The notes under the pieces were generated by a model, which saw nothing but the letters and a program-made list of their open reading frames with translations, did not search any database and was not told the DNA's origin. Positions 50,681 through 63,352 of a stretch of DNA of 64,000 nucleotides are shown here, piece after piece. Numbering within the stretch: position 1 is the stretch's first letter; each line of letters opens with the position of its first letter. Location of the stretch: the NCBI GenBank assembly GCA_028023455.1, contig JAQFVV010000282.1, forward strand, positions 1 through 64,000, in the 5' to 3' direction. This DNA comes from Epiperipatus broadwayi. Taxonomy: Eukaryota; Onychophora; Udeonychophora; Euonychophora; Peripatidae. The position numbers and the translations under genes were made by a program.

Positions 50681-53600
50681 ATTTATTTTTATTGAATATT
50701 TTTTCTACAAAAAAGTAATTTTAACACTTTGTAATACTATGCAATACTGGTATGTATATGGATATACCATATATATAATAAATGACTTATAATTTTATTT
50801 TCTTTAAAAAAATAATAGAAAAAATTTACAGGCACACATTTTCAACTAACATGCATACCTGTTTTCACCAATAAAATCTTGTTTAAATTATTATGAGGTT
50901 GTGTAATTTGTTAATTAGCAATATTTCACTTGATATTCCATGCATTATATATATTTGCATTACAAATTTGCTGGTTAAATCGATCTTTCCCATTGCTGAT
51001 AAAAATTGGCTCATATCTTTATTATTTTTTTTCTTATGGGATATGTTTGTTTATGCTGGCAAAATCAAAACTCAATTTTTTATTGCATTTTATCTTGGAT
51101 CATATTTATTGATTCGTTATTTCATTTAACTTCATTATCTTATATAAAAGTTTATGATCACTTAAACTTTTTTTTAATGCACAGTTTTCTTTTTAATGTA
51201 TGATTTTATTATTATTTATTTTACAAATTTTAGATAATATAGTTTTTTAAGATAAATACATTAAATATTATTAGTAATCATTTTTAGGCCTGGGATTATT
51301 ACATCATTTTTAATCTAGATGTAAACTTTAAGTGTGGTATTATTAATTTAATTTCATTCTCTTTTTATTATTCTGCATATCTTAGATATATTACAATTTT
51401 TTAAAATTTCTACACACTTTAAATCTATGAATAAAAATATTTAAAAAAAAAACATTTTTGTGATGAGACTGTACTATTCCAACCATTTTCAATTGGTCCA
51501 AGTCATGTCTTTCTTATCATAACTTTTTCAAATGTATTTTAAATGAATATAGAAGTTGAAAGACATCACCCATGAGTAGAAAAAAAGATGGCAAATTTAC
51601 ATTAATAATATTATTTTCATATTTAATAAGAGGTATACTAATATTTAATTTAAGTTGAAAACTTGTATCTGATCTAAAAGTGTTGTAATAATCTCAGATC
51701 TAATAAATGATTTATAATAACTATTAATGTATTTATCTAAAAAACGATTTTATCAAATGACTGTGTGCACAAAATGTGGCATTTGTAAACTGAATTGTAA
51801 ATTTCTACAATTAAATACTAAACTACAATGGAAATGTGTAAAAGATATGACATGGTTCAGATGAAGATGGATGATTTAGGCAGTAACACTTCTTGAAGGC
51901 CATTTACTTATTTCAAATTCTGCAATATATCTACATTAAATTGTATATAACATTAAATCTTTTTTCCTAGAATCGATCATTGGTATTATTTATTAACTTG
52001 TTAATATTTTGCAGTATACTTTAATCTACACTAAAAATTTTGAACACATGCAATTTAAGCTTGTTTATTGCCTTTTGTATTATTGATATTAAGTTTTTAT
52101 TGTTGTTGCTGATATTGTTTATTGCCTTTTATTTATATTTGTCAACAACATTCTTAATGTTTTTAATTATATAATTTACTGACTATTTATTGTGAATATT
52201 TGTTTTTATTATCAATTTTTATGCCATTTTATATACAAAAAAAATCTTAAAGAATAAATATATTTTCATTCTTTAATAGGTTTTGTTTTCTAATCCTACT
52301 AATTTTCTTTGAATTGTGATTAAGATTGGCTATTGATTTAATATATATTATCTTCCTTTTTGATATTTCATTTTAAAGTGTTAACGTTTCTCTTTAATAC
52401 ATTTAAGTATTATCATCAATATATCTAGCATATTAATAAGTTCAGTAATAAACAAATTGTAAAAATAGAAATAAAGTATTAATAGTTTTAATATGCAAAT
52501 ATTAAAACTTTAACTGTACTATTATAAACTAAATTCAGTTGTCTTTCAAAAGTAAAAAAAAGCACAATAACATGATCCACCATTAACTATTTTATAATAC
52601 AATTAATCCAAATTCTTGTTCTAGATATTTTATGGGTTTTGAATTTTTGGGTTCTCCTTATTATAAATTTAAACCTTACTGAATAATACTGGGAGAGTTT
52701 TTGATGTTATATCTCATAAACATCATCTATACATATATGCTTGAAGTTTATTATATTTATATTAATGAAGGTTTTCCTAATTATTATCTATTAATTGTAT
52801 TTTTATCTTGTGTGGACTTGAATTTTATTCTTACTAATATATATATAGTATTAAACACAGACATTTTTAAATGGTAAATGTTGTAAATAAAAAAATCAGT
52901 CTGTTTAATAAATATATTACAATAAATAATTGGATTGAATAATACTTACACTTTCTGCCTTATATATTCAAGACAATTTTTTTTATCTACAAAAAAAAAA
53001 AACAACAACAATAAAAAAGTAAAATAATGTTCTTGATATGGTGTTGTTGAATAATGAAGTGGGGTTTTGTAATATTGATTATAAAAGTATTTATTCTTTA
53101 AAAATGATTGTTTTTCATGTTATATATATATATTACATTGTAATTTAATGTTTTACACATATACATAAATACAATTAAAAACTTTTAAAAGTATAATTCA
53201 ATGAAAACAAATAAATTATAACCAATTCAGAATTAATGATATTAATCAAAATTTAAATATTAAAATTTCATAACCAATTGGACTCACTGTCAAAACAAAT
53301 TTCTCAAGTACAATACACCTTGTCAGTGAAAACAATTAATTGTAAAAATTTAAATATATGTATGTGTTACATATTCCCAGGTGTATTTAAAGAATCTCTG
53401 GTTATATAACAAAGTAAATATACAGGGTCATAGCTAATGATGGGAAAACATTTTGTATACATGATGACTTATGTATACTATAAATTATTAATTGCACTTT
53501 GATTTTATTGTACAAATATTGAAATTCATTGATGTTATATAAATACATATGCATATGCAAATATATTTTATCAATTTTAATAAATCCGTAAGTAGAAGAC

Positions 53601-53929
53601 TGTGATTAAATATCTAATACTAATAATAAAAATTTATCCACAAAATAATTAAGTTGAAATACATTATAATAGTTCATAATTGACACTCTTAAAGAAATGT
53701 TTTTTAATACTTGCAAACAAGGCTTACATTTACATATCAACAATACTTACTGTTTTGTATTAATGTCAATCTATTAGTCAAACAAAAGATGACCATTTTT
53801 ATCTCAATCTACACTCCTATATGATAAACAAATTAAACATTGATATTGACTTTTGAATAATTGTTAACAATGAATTAGGATTTAGTTATTACATGAATAA
53901 ATATATGTATACATATTTATGCATAATTA
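50681..53929. other. AT-rich spacer, no gene recognised
   Basis: About 3.2 kb. Frames at 50893-51203 are hydrophobic AT-codon frames without motifs. Short poly-A and poly-T runs and TA runs only. Confidence 0.55.
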
Positions 53930-54060
53930 GAAGGAATTTGAATTCAAACTTTCAAGCTAGCTAAGGCTATCTATTTTATCTTATACAATCAATATATCTA
54001 TATATAAATAAAAGATTCTGGAATAAACTGTATAATATTCAAAATACCAATATATAAAAA
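53930..54060 (-). mobile_element. Palindromic SINE-like family, eroded end fragment
   Basis: On the minus strand it ends with 'gagtttgaattcaaattcct' (B-box-like) after 'aagataaaatagatagcc' and 'agctagcttgaaagt'. The order matches other family ends but the sequence is strongly diverged; TA runs follow at 54078-54131. Confidence 0.5.
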
Positions 54061-54131
54061 TATATAAGAATAACTAATATATATATATATATATATATTA
54101 ATATTCTAATATATATATATATATATATATT

Positions 54132-54427
54132 ACAGAGGTCAGACAAGAGTCTACAGGTATGATTAACCTCCATCATCAAAGTTGTGCCACTAGATTTACC
54201 ATGTGGCTTACATTAAAACATTAATCTTCATTAGGGGTTTAAACCATTGATCTTTATATAGAAAAGCTATAATTTACTGGTGAAAATATAGAATCATAGT
54301 CTCTTACAAAACCCTTAACTATTACTAGTAGGGTAGTTATGTCCACTAGATCATAGAGATCTAGAGATTCCTTAAAACATCTAATTGGCCAAAGCAGATG
54401 GTGGTAAAAATAATAAGAGTTAATAAA
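54132..54427. other. Higher-complexity spacer
   Basis: Contains 'cagaggtcagacaagagtc' and 'cctccatcatcaaagttgtg'; less AT-skewed, probably an unidentified repeat. No coding frame. Confidence 0.35.
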
Positions 54428-55060
54428 TAATATTTACTAAGGCAATAAACCTAAAGCATGTGTGGTTAAACAAAATAAAATTTATTAAAATGCATTAGTA
54501 ATATTTACTGAGGCTATAACCTCGATAATATGTGTATAAAATGCGATAGTAGGGACCTCTACAGGTGTTTTAATCAAGCTTATGCTATGGAAGAAAAGAG
54601 GGGAACCCTTCTTTACTTCAACCTACTTTCTATTTAAATAGGTGAAACTGAAGTGGTTAGATCTGCAAGCATGAAGCTATTCAATACTTCACTGATTAAG
54701 TCCACATTTCTTATTACACATTAATACTCACGAAATCTTTTGATTTACAACAAGTCAATGGAAAGATTTTATATTTAGAAATATATTACAGTAATTTAAA
54801 GTTGTAATTATAAATTTATTAAACGCACATTGATTACGTAAGTAATATTTACTGAGGCTATAATCTTGATAATATGTGTATAAAATGCGATAGTAGGGAC
54901 CTCTACAGGCGTTTTAACCACAAGCTTATGCTATGGAAGAAAAGAGGGGAACCCTTCTTTACTTCAACCTACTTTCTATTTAAATAGGTGAAGCTGAAGT
55001 GGTTAGATCTGCGAGCGTGAAGCTATTCAATACTTCACTGATTAAGTCCACATTATATTA
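54428..55060 (+). repeat. Satellite-like tandem, 344-bp unit
   Basis: The unit start 'taatatttactgagg' occurs at 54499 and 54843 (a variant at 54428). Both long units share 'ataatatgtgtataaaatgc', 'gatagtagggacctctacag', 'ggaagaaaagaggggaaccc', 'aaataggtgaagctgaagtg' and 'gaagctattcaatacttcac'. The second unit is cut at about 55055. It differs from the 4909 copy by a roughly 40-bp insert ('ggaagaaaagagggg...'), so two variants of one family exist in this window. Confidence 0.85.
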
Positions 55061-56425
55061 TGTTAAAACACATACTAAATAACTTTGAGTTGTTGGATTT
55101 TACAGCTATCTTCAATAAGGTAACCATTATATTTATTAAATTATCTCACTGAGTACTAGCATACATCATATATGCATTTATATGGAATTTTTAATATCTT
55201 TCTGAATACCATTCTGGACAAAGTTTCAATAGTGAATCAATAATCTCAACAATTACTTGGCACCCTAAAACTAAGTATTACTTCTGAATTGTACCTAGAA
55301 GGCAATGGTAGCATAGATTCCAATCAAGTGTCTTCATAGTGGCATGTATGATATATATTACGTTTAAGTAAATTTAATAATATGTATTTAGTATCATATT
55401 AAATAATTATCATGTGAATTAATAATATAACACCATACCCAATTTATAAATATTTAGACTATATATATAAAAAATAATCATACAATTAATTAATTTTTAT
55501 TAAATATACTTCATTATCTAAGGATAAGTGCATGAATAAACAATCCATGGGGGTCATACATCAAAATATAACTGCATACAAGATATGTAAAATCTTTGAA
55601 AAATACTTTGCTAAATGTATATAAATACATCAATATTTACTTTGCTGTACAGTTTTGTGACAGATATGTGTCACAATAAAACTAGAATCTGTTAGAACTT
55701 TTATTAACAAGACAAGCTTCATTAATAAATTGATTAATAAAGACATATTTCACTATTAGCTTTAACAGGCTGAATAGCAAATTTCTTATCTTTACCCCCT
55801 CCCGCGTTCTTTTTTTTTAAAAGAAAATATTTAAATGCTGATACCTCAAAAATATTTTAAAATTTGACAATATTCAAAAGTACTGATTTTACAATAATGC
55901 TCTCCCATTGATGTACCTGTTTTGATTTATTTTTAGACGGCTTACATAAATAATATAATTTTTTAGTAACTTAAATAATTTTTGGAACGATTTGCAAGAG
56001 ACAAATTAAACAATTTACTTGTGAAGTTTAGCCCTCACAAATTGCTACCTCTTTCTAAACTCTTCAATGAATATGATAATAATATAGTGTGATTAAAATT
56101 CTTAACTATAATTAACACAAATTTTTTTAGTTAAAAAATAAATTATTAAAAACACAATGATAATGAAGTAATAATAATAAATTAAGTCACTAGATAATAG
56201 AAAATTCAATGAGAATTTAAATCAAGTTCATGAAATGTCTACAAATTCAAGTGATTTTCATATAATTCACCTCAAATCAGTCTTTATGCAGCAATTAACA
56301 AAGTTCATTACCAATAATAAAATATTTTATATATATATGTATGTTTTTTTTTGATAATTCCATATTGAAGTTGTCTGTGTTACAGAATCTTGTGTTTTCC
56401 TTGGTTGATTTGTTTTGGTACTTAC
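55061..56425. other. AT-rich spacer
   Basis: No gene or repeat recognised apart from short TA runs. Confidence 0.5.
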
Positions 56426-56674
56426 GGATAATTCAACTGATGACATATTTGACTTACTGATTTCCCTTCCGGTAGACATCGACATTTTTTGCATGACAAA
56501 GTTGTCATGGCAACAAAGTAACTGGTGTGATTAATCCATCAGAGAGTCAATTTTTTTTTTTTTCACCCGTGAGATTTAAAATTCGGAGAGAGGTTTGGGA
56601 AATTTTTTTATTTTTCTGTCTATTGTGATTTTACTATTCACGGCATCACAGTTACTTTTTTGAGCTGTAAATTC

Positions 56675-57430
56675 GGTAAAGTGTTTTATTTATCTGTTTA
56701 TTTTAAATTTACAAAAATTTTTTGTTAATATTTCTACAATTCTCAAACTTACATTGAATTAGGTTTAATGTGTAAATAATTTATTCCGGTAAAGTGTTTT
56801 TTATTTATCTGTTTATTTTAAATTTACAAAAAGTTTTTGTTAATATTTCTACAATTCTGAAACTTACATTGAATTACGTTTAATGTGTAAATAATTTATT
56901 CTCCGGTAAAGTGTTTTTTATTTATCTGTTTATTTTAAATTTACAAAAATTTTTAGTTAATATTTTTACAATTCTGAAACTTACATTGAATTACGTTTAA
57001 TGTGTAAATAATTTTCAATAATTTTTTAAAACAAATTTGGAATATACGTTACCAAATGCATGTGATAACAAGGATGCCATTAATGCCAGATTCACATTAA
57101 TTCGGGTAAAGTGTTTTATTTGTTTATTTTAAATTTACAAAAACTTTTTGTTAATATTTCTACATTACATTTTTAATGTGTAAATAATTTAAAATAATTT
57201 TTTAAATCAATTTTGCAATATGCAGTACGTTTTTAAAATTACCAAATGCATGTAAAAGTGCAGCGTTTTCTGGACGCCATTAATACCAGATTTGCATTAG
57301 ATCGCATCTTTTTTATTTAGGTGTTTATTTAAAATTTACAAAAAGTTTTTGTTAATATTTCTACAATTCTCAAACTTATTTACAAAAAATATTTGTTAAT
57401 ATTTCTACAATTCTCAAACTTACATTGAAT
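56675..57430 (+). repeat. Tandem array, about 115-bp unit with longer variants
   Basis: 'ggtaaagtgtttt' occurs at 56675, 56788, 56905 and 57105. Each copy continues with 'ttatttatctgtttatttta', 'aatttacaaaaa', 'gttaatatttctacaattct' and 'taatgtgtaaataattt'. The third and fourth carry an extra block containing 'accaaatgcatgt' and 'gccattaatgccaga' or 'gccattaataccaga'. Partial copies continue to 57430. Confidence 0.85.
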
Positions 57431-57470
57431 TACATTTTAATTTTATTTTTAATTTCTGAATTATATCATA

Positions 57471-57760
57471 CAGCTATGAGAGTAATACAATGTCTGATAT
57501 ACGTGTATGCTGAGCCTGCGGCTCGACAAAAACATCCTGAGGCCCCCCCGCCAATTCCAGCGCTACGCGCTGCTGTATTTTAAAATTGAGAATAAAATTT
57601 TTTTTCGTCATCAGCAATTATAAAAATTACAGCTATGAGAGTAATACAATGTCTGATATACATGTATGCCAAGCCTGTGGCTTGACAAAAACATCCGGAG
57701 GCCCCCCCGCCAATTCCAGCGCTACGCGCTCCTGTATTTTAAAATTGAGAATAATATTTG
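57471..57760 (+). repeat. Duplicated GC-rich module, about 159-bp offset
   Basis: 'cagctatgagagtaatacaa' begins both copies (57471 and 57630). Each has a potential hairpin 'gagcctgcggctc' (altered to 'aagcctgtggctt' in copy 2), a C-run module 'aggcccccccgccaattcca' and a near-palindrome 'agcgctacgcgct', then 'gtattttaaaattgagaata'. Copy 2 keeps an open frame (SDIHVCQACGLTKTSGGPPA) that is broken by stops in copy 1, so coding is doubtful. Confidence 0.8.
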
Positions 57761-57857
57761 GATGCATGCATGTACATTTTTTTTTGTATTTTTTTTTAGT
57801 ATTTGCCTGACCTGCGTCAGATATTTTTCATTTTTGAATATTTTTTAGCATGTGACC

Positions 57858-58063
57858 TGGATAATTCAACTGATGACATATTACCCTGAAGGCATATCAG
57901 TCTAATCCTGCGATTTTTAATGTACCATGTTCACGTGATCTGCGGACACATTTTAGCGATTACATGTGCCCGCAGATCACTTGGAGATGTTATCTTAAAA
58001 ATCACAACATCAGACTGGTATGCCTTCAGGGTAATACATCATCAGTTGAATTATCCATAACAA
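57858..58063. repeat. 206-bp hairpin at the end of the composite element
   Basis: The outer arms 'attaccctgaaggcatatca' and 'tggtatgccttcagggtaat' pair, and so do the inner arms 'gtgatctgcggacacat' and 'atgtgcccgcagatcac', around 'tttagcgatt'. A small bulge lies between the two pairs. Confidence 0.9.
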
Positions 58064-58066
58064 CCT

Positions 58067-60861
58067 TTGTTTTTAAATGATCTATTCTGATTATATTTTC
58101 ACATGTTCTTAAACTGTTTACTGGGTCATAATCAGTTTTTCCTGTAGTTGAAAGGCATATCATTGATAGTTGTAGAATTTATATGTTTGGCAAATGATTA
58201 ACTTAATTTAGCTACCTTAAGGATGAAAAGCATTCCATAAAACCTGGTCTACACACCTCATAAAAAATTCATATTTGAAAACTAAAAGTGCACAGAAGGT
58301 TTTCTGGCAGCTAGAAAAGATTATTTTTTGCTTCACAATAAGTGGAAGATGAATCCTCTATTGACAGTTAGCATGATGATACACAAAGCAACAGAGGAAA
58401 CAAAAAGAAAATAATTCACAAAAAATAATAAACTGATTTCTTCTGCCTGTTATTTATATTACAGTTTTTTTCTAAATAATTTTTTATTTTGTAAATAAAA
58501 ATTGGCTCATTGTAAACATTGCTATTTTTGAACAAACTAAAATTTTAAGATAAGGACATAAAACAAATACAAATACAATACCACAGATTATTTTTATACT
58601 AATTAATTTTGATAAAGAACAATACAAGTTTTTATCTCTGATTTCAATTGAGTTTATGTATTTTGTTACTTGGTCAACATTAAATAAAAACTTTTTTTAA
58701 ATAAATCTTTTATCTTAAGAAGAATTAAATTGCTAAAAGTAAACATTTTTAAAATTTCTTGTCTAGGATTTAAACTATATTTTTTATTTAATTTAAATAT
58801 TTTTTATTTAAAATTAAAATAAGAGTATCTTTAATAAACATACATAATATTTTCTATATCTAATGTGGGTGTGTCTGTAACTATGCTAAATTAAAAATTA
58901 ACCTATTATATAATATTTACTAGACTATACTACTTTGCTAATAAGCAACCTAACATTTGAACTTTAAATTATTTCCTACTTGCCAACTACCTATCTAAAC
59001 GTAAAATGAATATTTATATTTCAGTACATGTAACAAATAAGAATTTACAAAGCTAAATATTTTATGTAATGTTTTGAGATTAGTTTATTGCAGCTGTTTA
59101 AATATAATTAAATTGCCCACTAGCATTAGCACACGACAATACATTTTTAAAGGCAAAGAAGTACTTTTTACCTTCTTCCTTCTTCATATCTATTTTTCAA
59201 ATATATATGTCAATCAGGTTTTTAAATATTTAAAATAACTTGAGTGATTAAAAATTGATCCCTCCTAGAAAAGACACTGCAGATAATTCCCCAGATATAT
59301 GAAAAAGAAAGATTATGAATCTCTCTTACATTTAATGATGTATTATTATATGCTGGTGTTAAAGAGCAATTTAAGTACATTTAAACAGTGGAAATTAGTT
59401 AATCTCAAAATATTATAGTATATGTAGTTTTAATGTGTAATTATTAAAACTTAAAATGGTTATGAACTAAAATCAGATTTCTTTTGAAATTTAATAACTA
59501 ATTTAGAAGGATTAGTGCGTATGTAAATATATATGGTTTTAATTACAATTCTGTAATTTTAGGGATATAATTAGATAGTCTGTTTATATATTTTTTCAGG
59601 TTTAATTTGTCTAGTTATAGCTTATCTTAAACACTTTTCTGAGACCTAGATTGATTAAAATTAAAAAAGAAAACAAACAAGAGATTCAGTTCTGTGAAAA
59701 AATTATGAATAGTGATGAAAAAAAAAAAAAGAACAGAGAATGTTTGGATAATAGTCTGAATTATGATAACATTTTTTTTATCTATCATGATATCAAAGAG
59801 TCAATAAAAATATGATCTGATAAATAAGAAAAAAACAATATTGTACTGAGATTATGATATATCAATAATAGATTTTCAAATGATTTGATAAACAATATGG
59901 TCTTAAAAATAATAAATATTTATATGGCATTGAGTCCAGAAGTAAAAAAAAACAGTCACTGCTTATAGAAAAATAATGAAGTAGAAGTTGAATGTCAAAA
60001 CTATGAGAATAAATATCAAAAGATTATTAAGTAGAAAAAATCTCCATGTAATTATTTAGGAGGAAAAGATTTTTATAGAATATTCTTAGGAAGTAAGTAT
60101 ATTGTTGAAAATCTTTGCTCTCTTAAATTTTTACATATTTTAATTTTTTCACATAAAAGTGAATGTTATTTACAATTTTTTTAATATTTTACTTCAACCT
60201 AAATAAAGTAATTTATTTTATTTATACAGAGCAAAAGTTAAAAAAAAACATTTCTTCAAAGAAATATTATTTTCATTAAGTTATATATGTAAATATTGAC
60301 ACTTTTAATGGGAATAGTTTATGTATTTTTCTTGGCAAATTTAAACTACATTATAAAACGAGCAACCAATAAAAAATTGGTATCACAAACTGAAGTCTTG
60401 TCATCTGGCAATAGTTTTTGTTTGACTTACTTTTAAACCGAATAACACTAATGTAAACTAAGACAATAATCTTAATCGTGATTTCACTTTTGATTTCAAA
60501 AATGAATCAGACAAATATTATTACTAGATGGCATAATTTCAATTTACGATATTTTGAAATGCAGACTCTAATATGTATTTATTTCACAGAGGGCAGTGCT
60601 GAATTTAGTCATGTGGGGTGATTTAATACTTAGTTTTCTCTTGTTTGTTTGTCTGGTTGCATTATAGCTAACATTTACCTGTAAAAATATCCCACTAATT
60701 ATTATATGTAAATCTATGAAAACCTAATTATTATATATGTATGTTTTTAAATCGATTCAGGTATTTATGACACGTTTTATGCTGTTATCTGTTAACATTT
60801 ATTTTCTTTGAAGATCATGAAAGGCTTCTTATCTTTTATGATGAATGCTGTATAGATCTAC
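58067..60861. other. AT-rich spacer, no gene recognised
   Basis: About 2.8 kb of spacer. 58195-58440 is somewhat less AT-rich but gives no recognisable peptide on either strand. Confidence 0.45.
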
Positions 60862-61030
60862 CACTGAAATACGTATATTGGTGATTATTTATCTTTTCGA
60901 CATATATGTGTTCGAGTGTATCAGTGTTATGAGATGGTGTGGAGAGTGATGGGTCATGTGAAAGTCTGTGCTCATATACCCTATATATTACATATATAGA
61001 CACAGGTATATAACAAGCCTGTGTTTCAGT
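60862..61030 (+). mobile_element. Palindromic SINE-like family, right arm only
   Basis: Matches the right arm of 43.2-43.8 kb closely: 'acgtatattggtgattattt', 'cgacatatatgtgttcgagt', 'gttatgagatggtgtgga', 'tgtgctcatataccctatat'. It extends beyond to 'acaggtatataacaagcctg' and 'tgtttcag', the inverted counterpart of the left flank at 43203. This is the least diverged of the partial copies. Confidence 0.8.
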
Positions 61031-61318
61031 TATTATACATTTATGTTTTTTTCTTGTAAAAACAATATAATTTTGCAGCTAAGATTGGACAATTATAATA
61101 TTATGTAAATACTTCCAGATTTAAAAAGTATACATTCATCAAAAGAGAAAAATATGGGAAATAAATGAAAATCTAAATATCAAACAAATAAATATAAAAA
61201 TCAAATATCCTGCATTAAATATGAAAAAAAAAATACGAGTCATTATCTCTTTTCTTGGATATCTATGCACCTTGAAATCCTCTGTGTACTATTTGTTAAA
61301 TTAGATATTACTATTACT
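61031..61318. other. AT-rich spacer
   Basis: Nothing recognised. Confidence 0.5.
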
Positions 61319-61437
61319 GCTACTACTACTATTCTTGCTACTTTTGCTACTGCTACTATTGCTGCTTCTGCTGCTATTTCTGCTAATCCTACTACTTCTG
61401 CTGTTTTTCCTCCTCCAACTACTACTATTATGTAAAT
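61319..61437. repeat. Degenerate (CTN)n trinucleotide repeat
   Basis: A run of CTA, CTG, CTT and TTC triplets, such as 'ctgctactattgctgcttct', with C/T/A-only composition on this strand apart from scattered G. Interrupted, hence old. Confidence 0.85.
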
Positions 61438-61944
61438 AATAAAAATGGTGGAATAAAATATGTTTTTTAAACCATTTTTCAGAGTTTAAATATTCTTAAA
61501 ATAATAATTATTAATGCTTAACCAATGTTATTTTCTTTGACACTAATAATTATGAACTAGTTTTAAAGTGCACATATTTAATTAGAATCTAATAATAGTT
61601 ATTATAATTGATAAATAAGTAGCAATTGTTTTCTACAACATCAAATTTAATTAGTCAGCTCTATTGTTATTCATTATCTTAAGACTCTATGTTAGTTTGA
61701 TGATTTTATTTTTTTTTAAACAAATATATTTTCAAATAAAAGTTTTGATAGATATTTAGATTGATTTAAAGCAATTTAAAAATTATTTTTACCTTAAAAA
61801 CAAATATTAATTTACTAACGTGACATGCACTGATAATTTTTTCATTTTAATCAACCTGTTACTTCCCTTCTAAATCATTTCAATATAAATACTATTATAT
61901 ATATAAAATACATATTTTGTGGGTTCATCCGTGTTAAAAACTTT

Positions 61945-62005
61945 TAATATTAATATACTGACGTTTCGACTTGGTCACACAAGCCATCCACAGAGTTATA
62001 AAAGG
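61945..62005 (-). ncRNA. Hammerhead-ribozyme-like motif, decayed core
   Basis: On the minus strand: CTGTGGA (61993-61987, where active hammerheads need CTGATGA), a stem II that can form from GGCTTG and CAAGTC around 'tgtgac', then cGAAAC (61968-61963), GTC and 'agtatatt'. Spacing and order fit the minimal type I hammerheads known from Penelope-like and other retroelements. Two core bases are changed, so I expect no self-cleavage. Helix I can form only about three pairs next to the core. It may mark the end of an otherwise unreadable Penelope-like copy. Confidence 0.45.
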
Positions 62006-62049
62006 TAGAAAGACGGTTGTAGAGGCGCTACAATCACTGATTTGAATAA

Positions 62050-63261
62050 AATGTTAAAATTCCACCAATAGCAATATATATATAGGTGACAACCAATATT
62101 TATCCGTTACATACGAATATAACCAAATACAATTTTGTTACAAAGTAACATTTAATTTCAACTAAGTCATCAAATAGGCTTTCTACAAATTTATAATCTA
62201 TCCATGGTTATTATTAAAATAATTTTGATTAGTAGAGATTACATTATTGATTAAAACTGTTTAATTGGATATTGTTGAAGCAATAGTTTAGAGTATGTTT
62301 GATTTTGTTATAAATGTTGATTTATTTAACTTCTATACATGGAAGTCTTTCTTCAATTATAACATTAAACAAATAAGTTATCCTTCTTTCATAATTTAGA
62401 AAAAAAAATATCACATAACATTTAGGAATTTCATACTTTCAATTATATATGGTGTCAACTTTTTGCATGAGGCTTAATTTACCTTTTGAGCAAAAAATAT
62501 ATTTATTTGATCTTGTGTTGAACTATAATATACCTATTGAAATTTAAGATTTATTATTATTGATAGGTTTCTATTAAAATTAAAGATTTAAGGCTGGATT
62601 ATAAAATAATAATGTCAATAAACACTAGGATTTATATTCAGCCTAGCTCAAGGGTGCTTGAAGTTTAAGAATATGAAAATACAAATCACATAAAAAGAGA
62701 GGCAAGCCATTTATCCACAAAACTAAATTTAATGTGGAACATAGTAATCAATAGATAATCTTGAATTTCAGTGTTATATGTTTAGTCAACACTACCATGT
62801 TTTAGCTAAAAATATAATGTTGATTTCTGCCCTCCTATAAAATTGACTAATATAACTAATAATTTAAGAAATAAACTATTTGAAAAATGTAAGGTTATAC
62901 AGTTGGAAATATTGAAATCCAAATTTTTATTTAATATATTAGGGAAATTTTGAGTTAATTAAATACAAAAGTCAAACCACATTCATCAATACAATCTTTC
63001 AAAAAACAATATTGAGGAATAGGAAATATAGGTCATGCATTTAATTATAATAATATGAAAGATTGTTTATTAATTGAAAATAAATATGACATAGTTTATA
63101 ACAAATTCATAACCCAATTTTAATTTAATGCTATATACAACAATATTCAATTAATCAGTATCCAACTGTTAAAAAATACTTTGATTTATATTAACTAGTA
63201 TTGTTTCAATATTAGCCATGAGAGTAATATGACAGTGTTAAAAGTTATTTAGCAGTTTTAA
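62050..63261. other. AT-rich spacer
   Basis: No gene or repeat family recognised. Confidence 0.5.
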
Positions 63262-63352
63262 AAGTGATATATATATATTATAACCTACACTATATATATA
63301 TATAAGTGTAGGTTATAATATATATATATATATATATATTATAACCTACACT
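63262..63352. repeat. TA runs with alternating inverted 'tataacctacact' motifs
   Basis: 'tataacctacacta' (about 63280), 'agtgtaggttata' (about 63305) and 'tataacctacact' (about 63340) alternate in orientation between TA runs, forming nested palindromes. Confidence 0.85.

Larger units (their letters stand above)
56426..58066. mobile_element. Composite element with matching inverted ends
   Basis: The left end 'ggataattcaactgatgaca' (56426) recurs inverted at the right end, 'tcatcagttgaattatcc' (58046-58063), and a third copy lies inside at 57863, in the left orientation. Between them are a tandem array (56675-57430), a GC-rich duplicated module (57471-57760) and a terminal hairpin (57858-58063). 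Base composition and structure change abruptly at both ends. No transposase frame. Consistent with a non-autonomous DNA transposon, but superfamily and target duplication are not clear to me. Confidence 0.6.
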
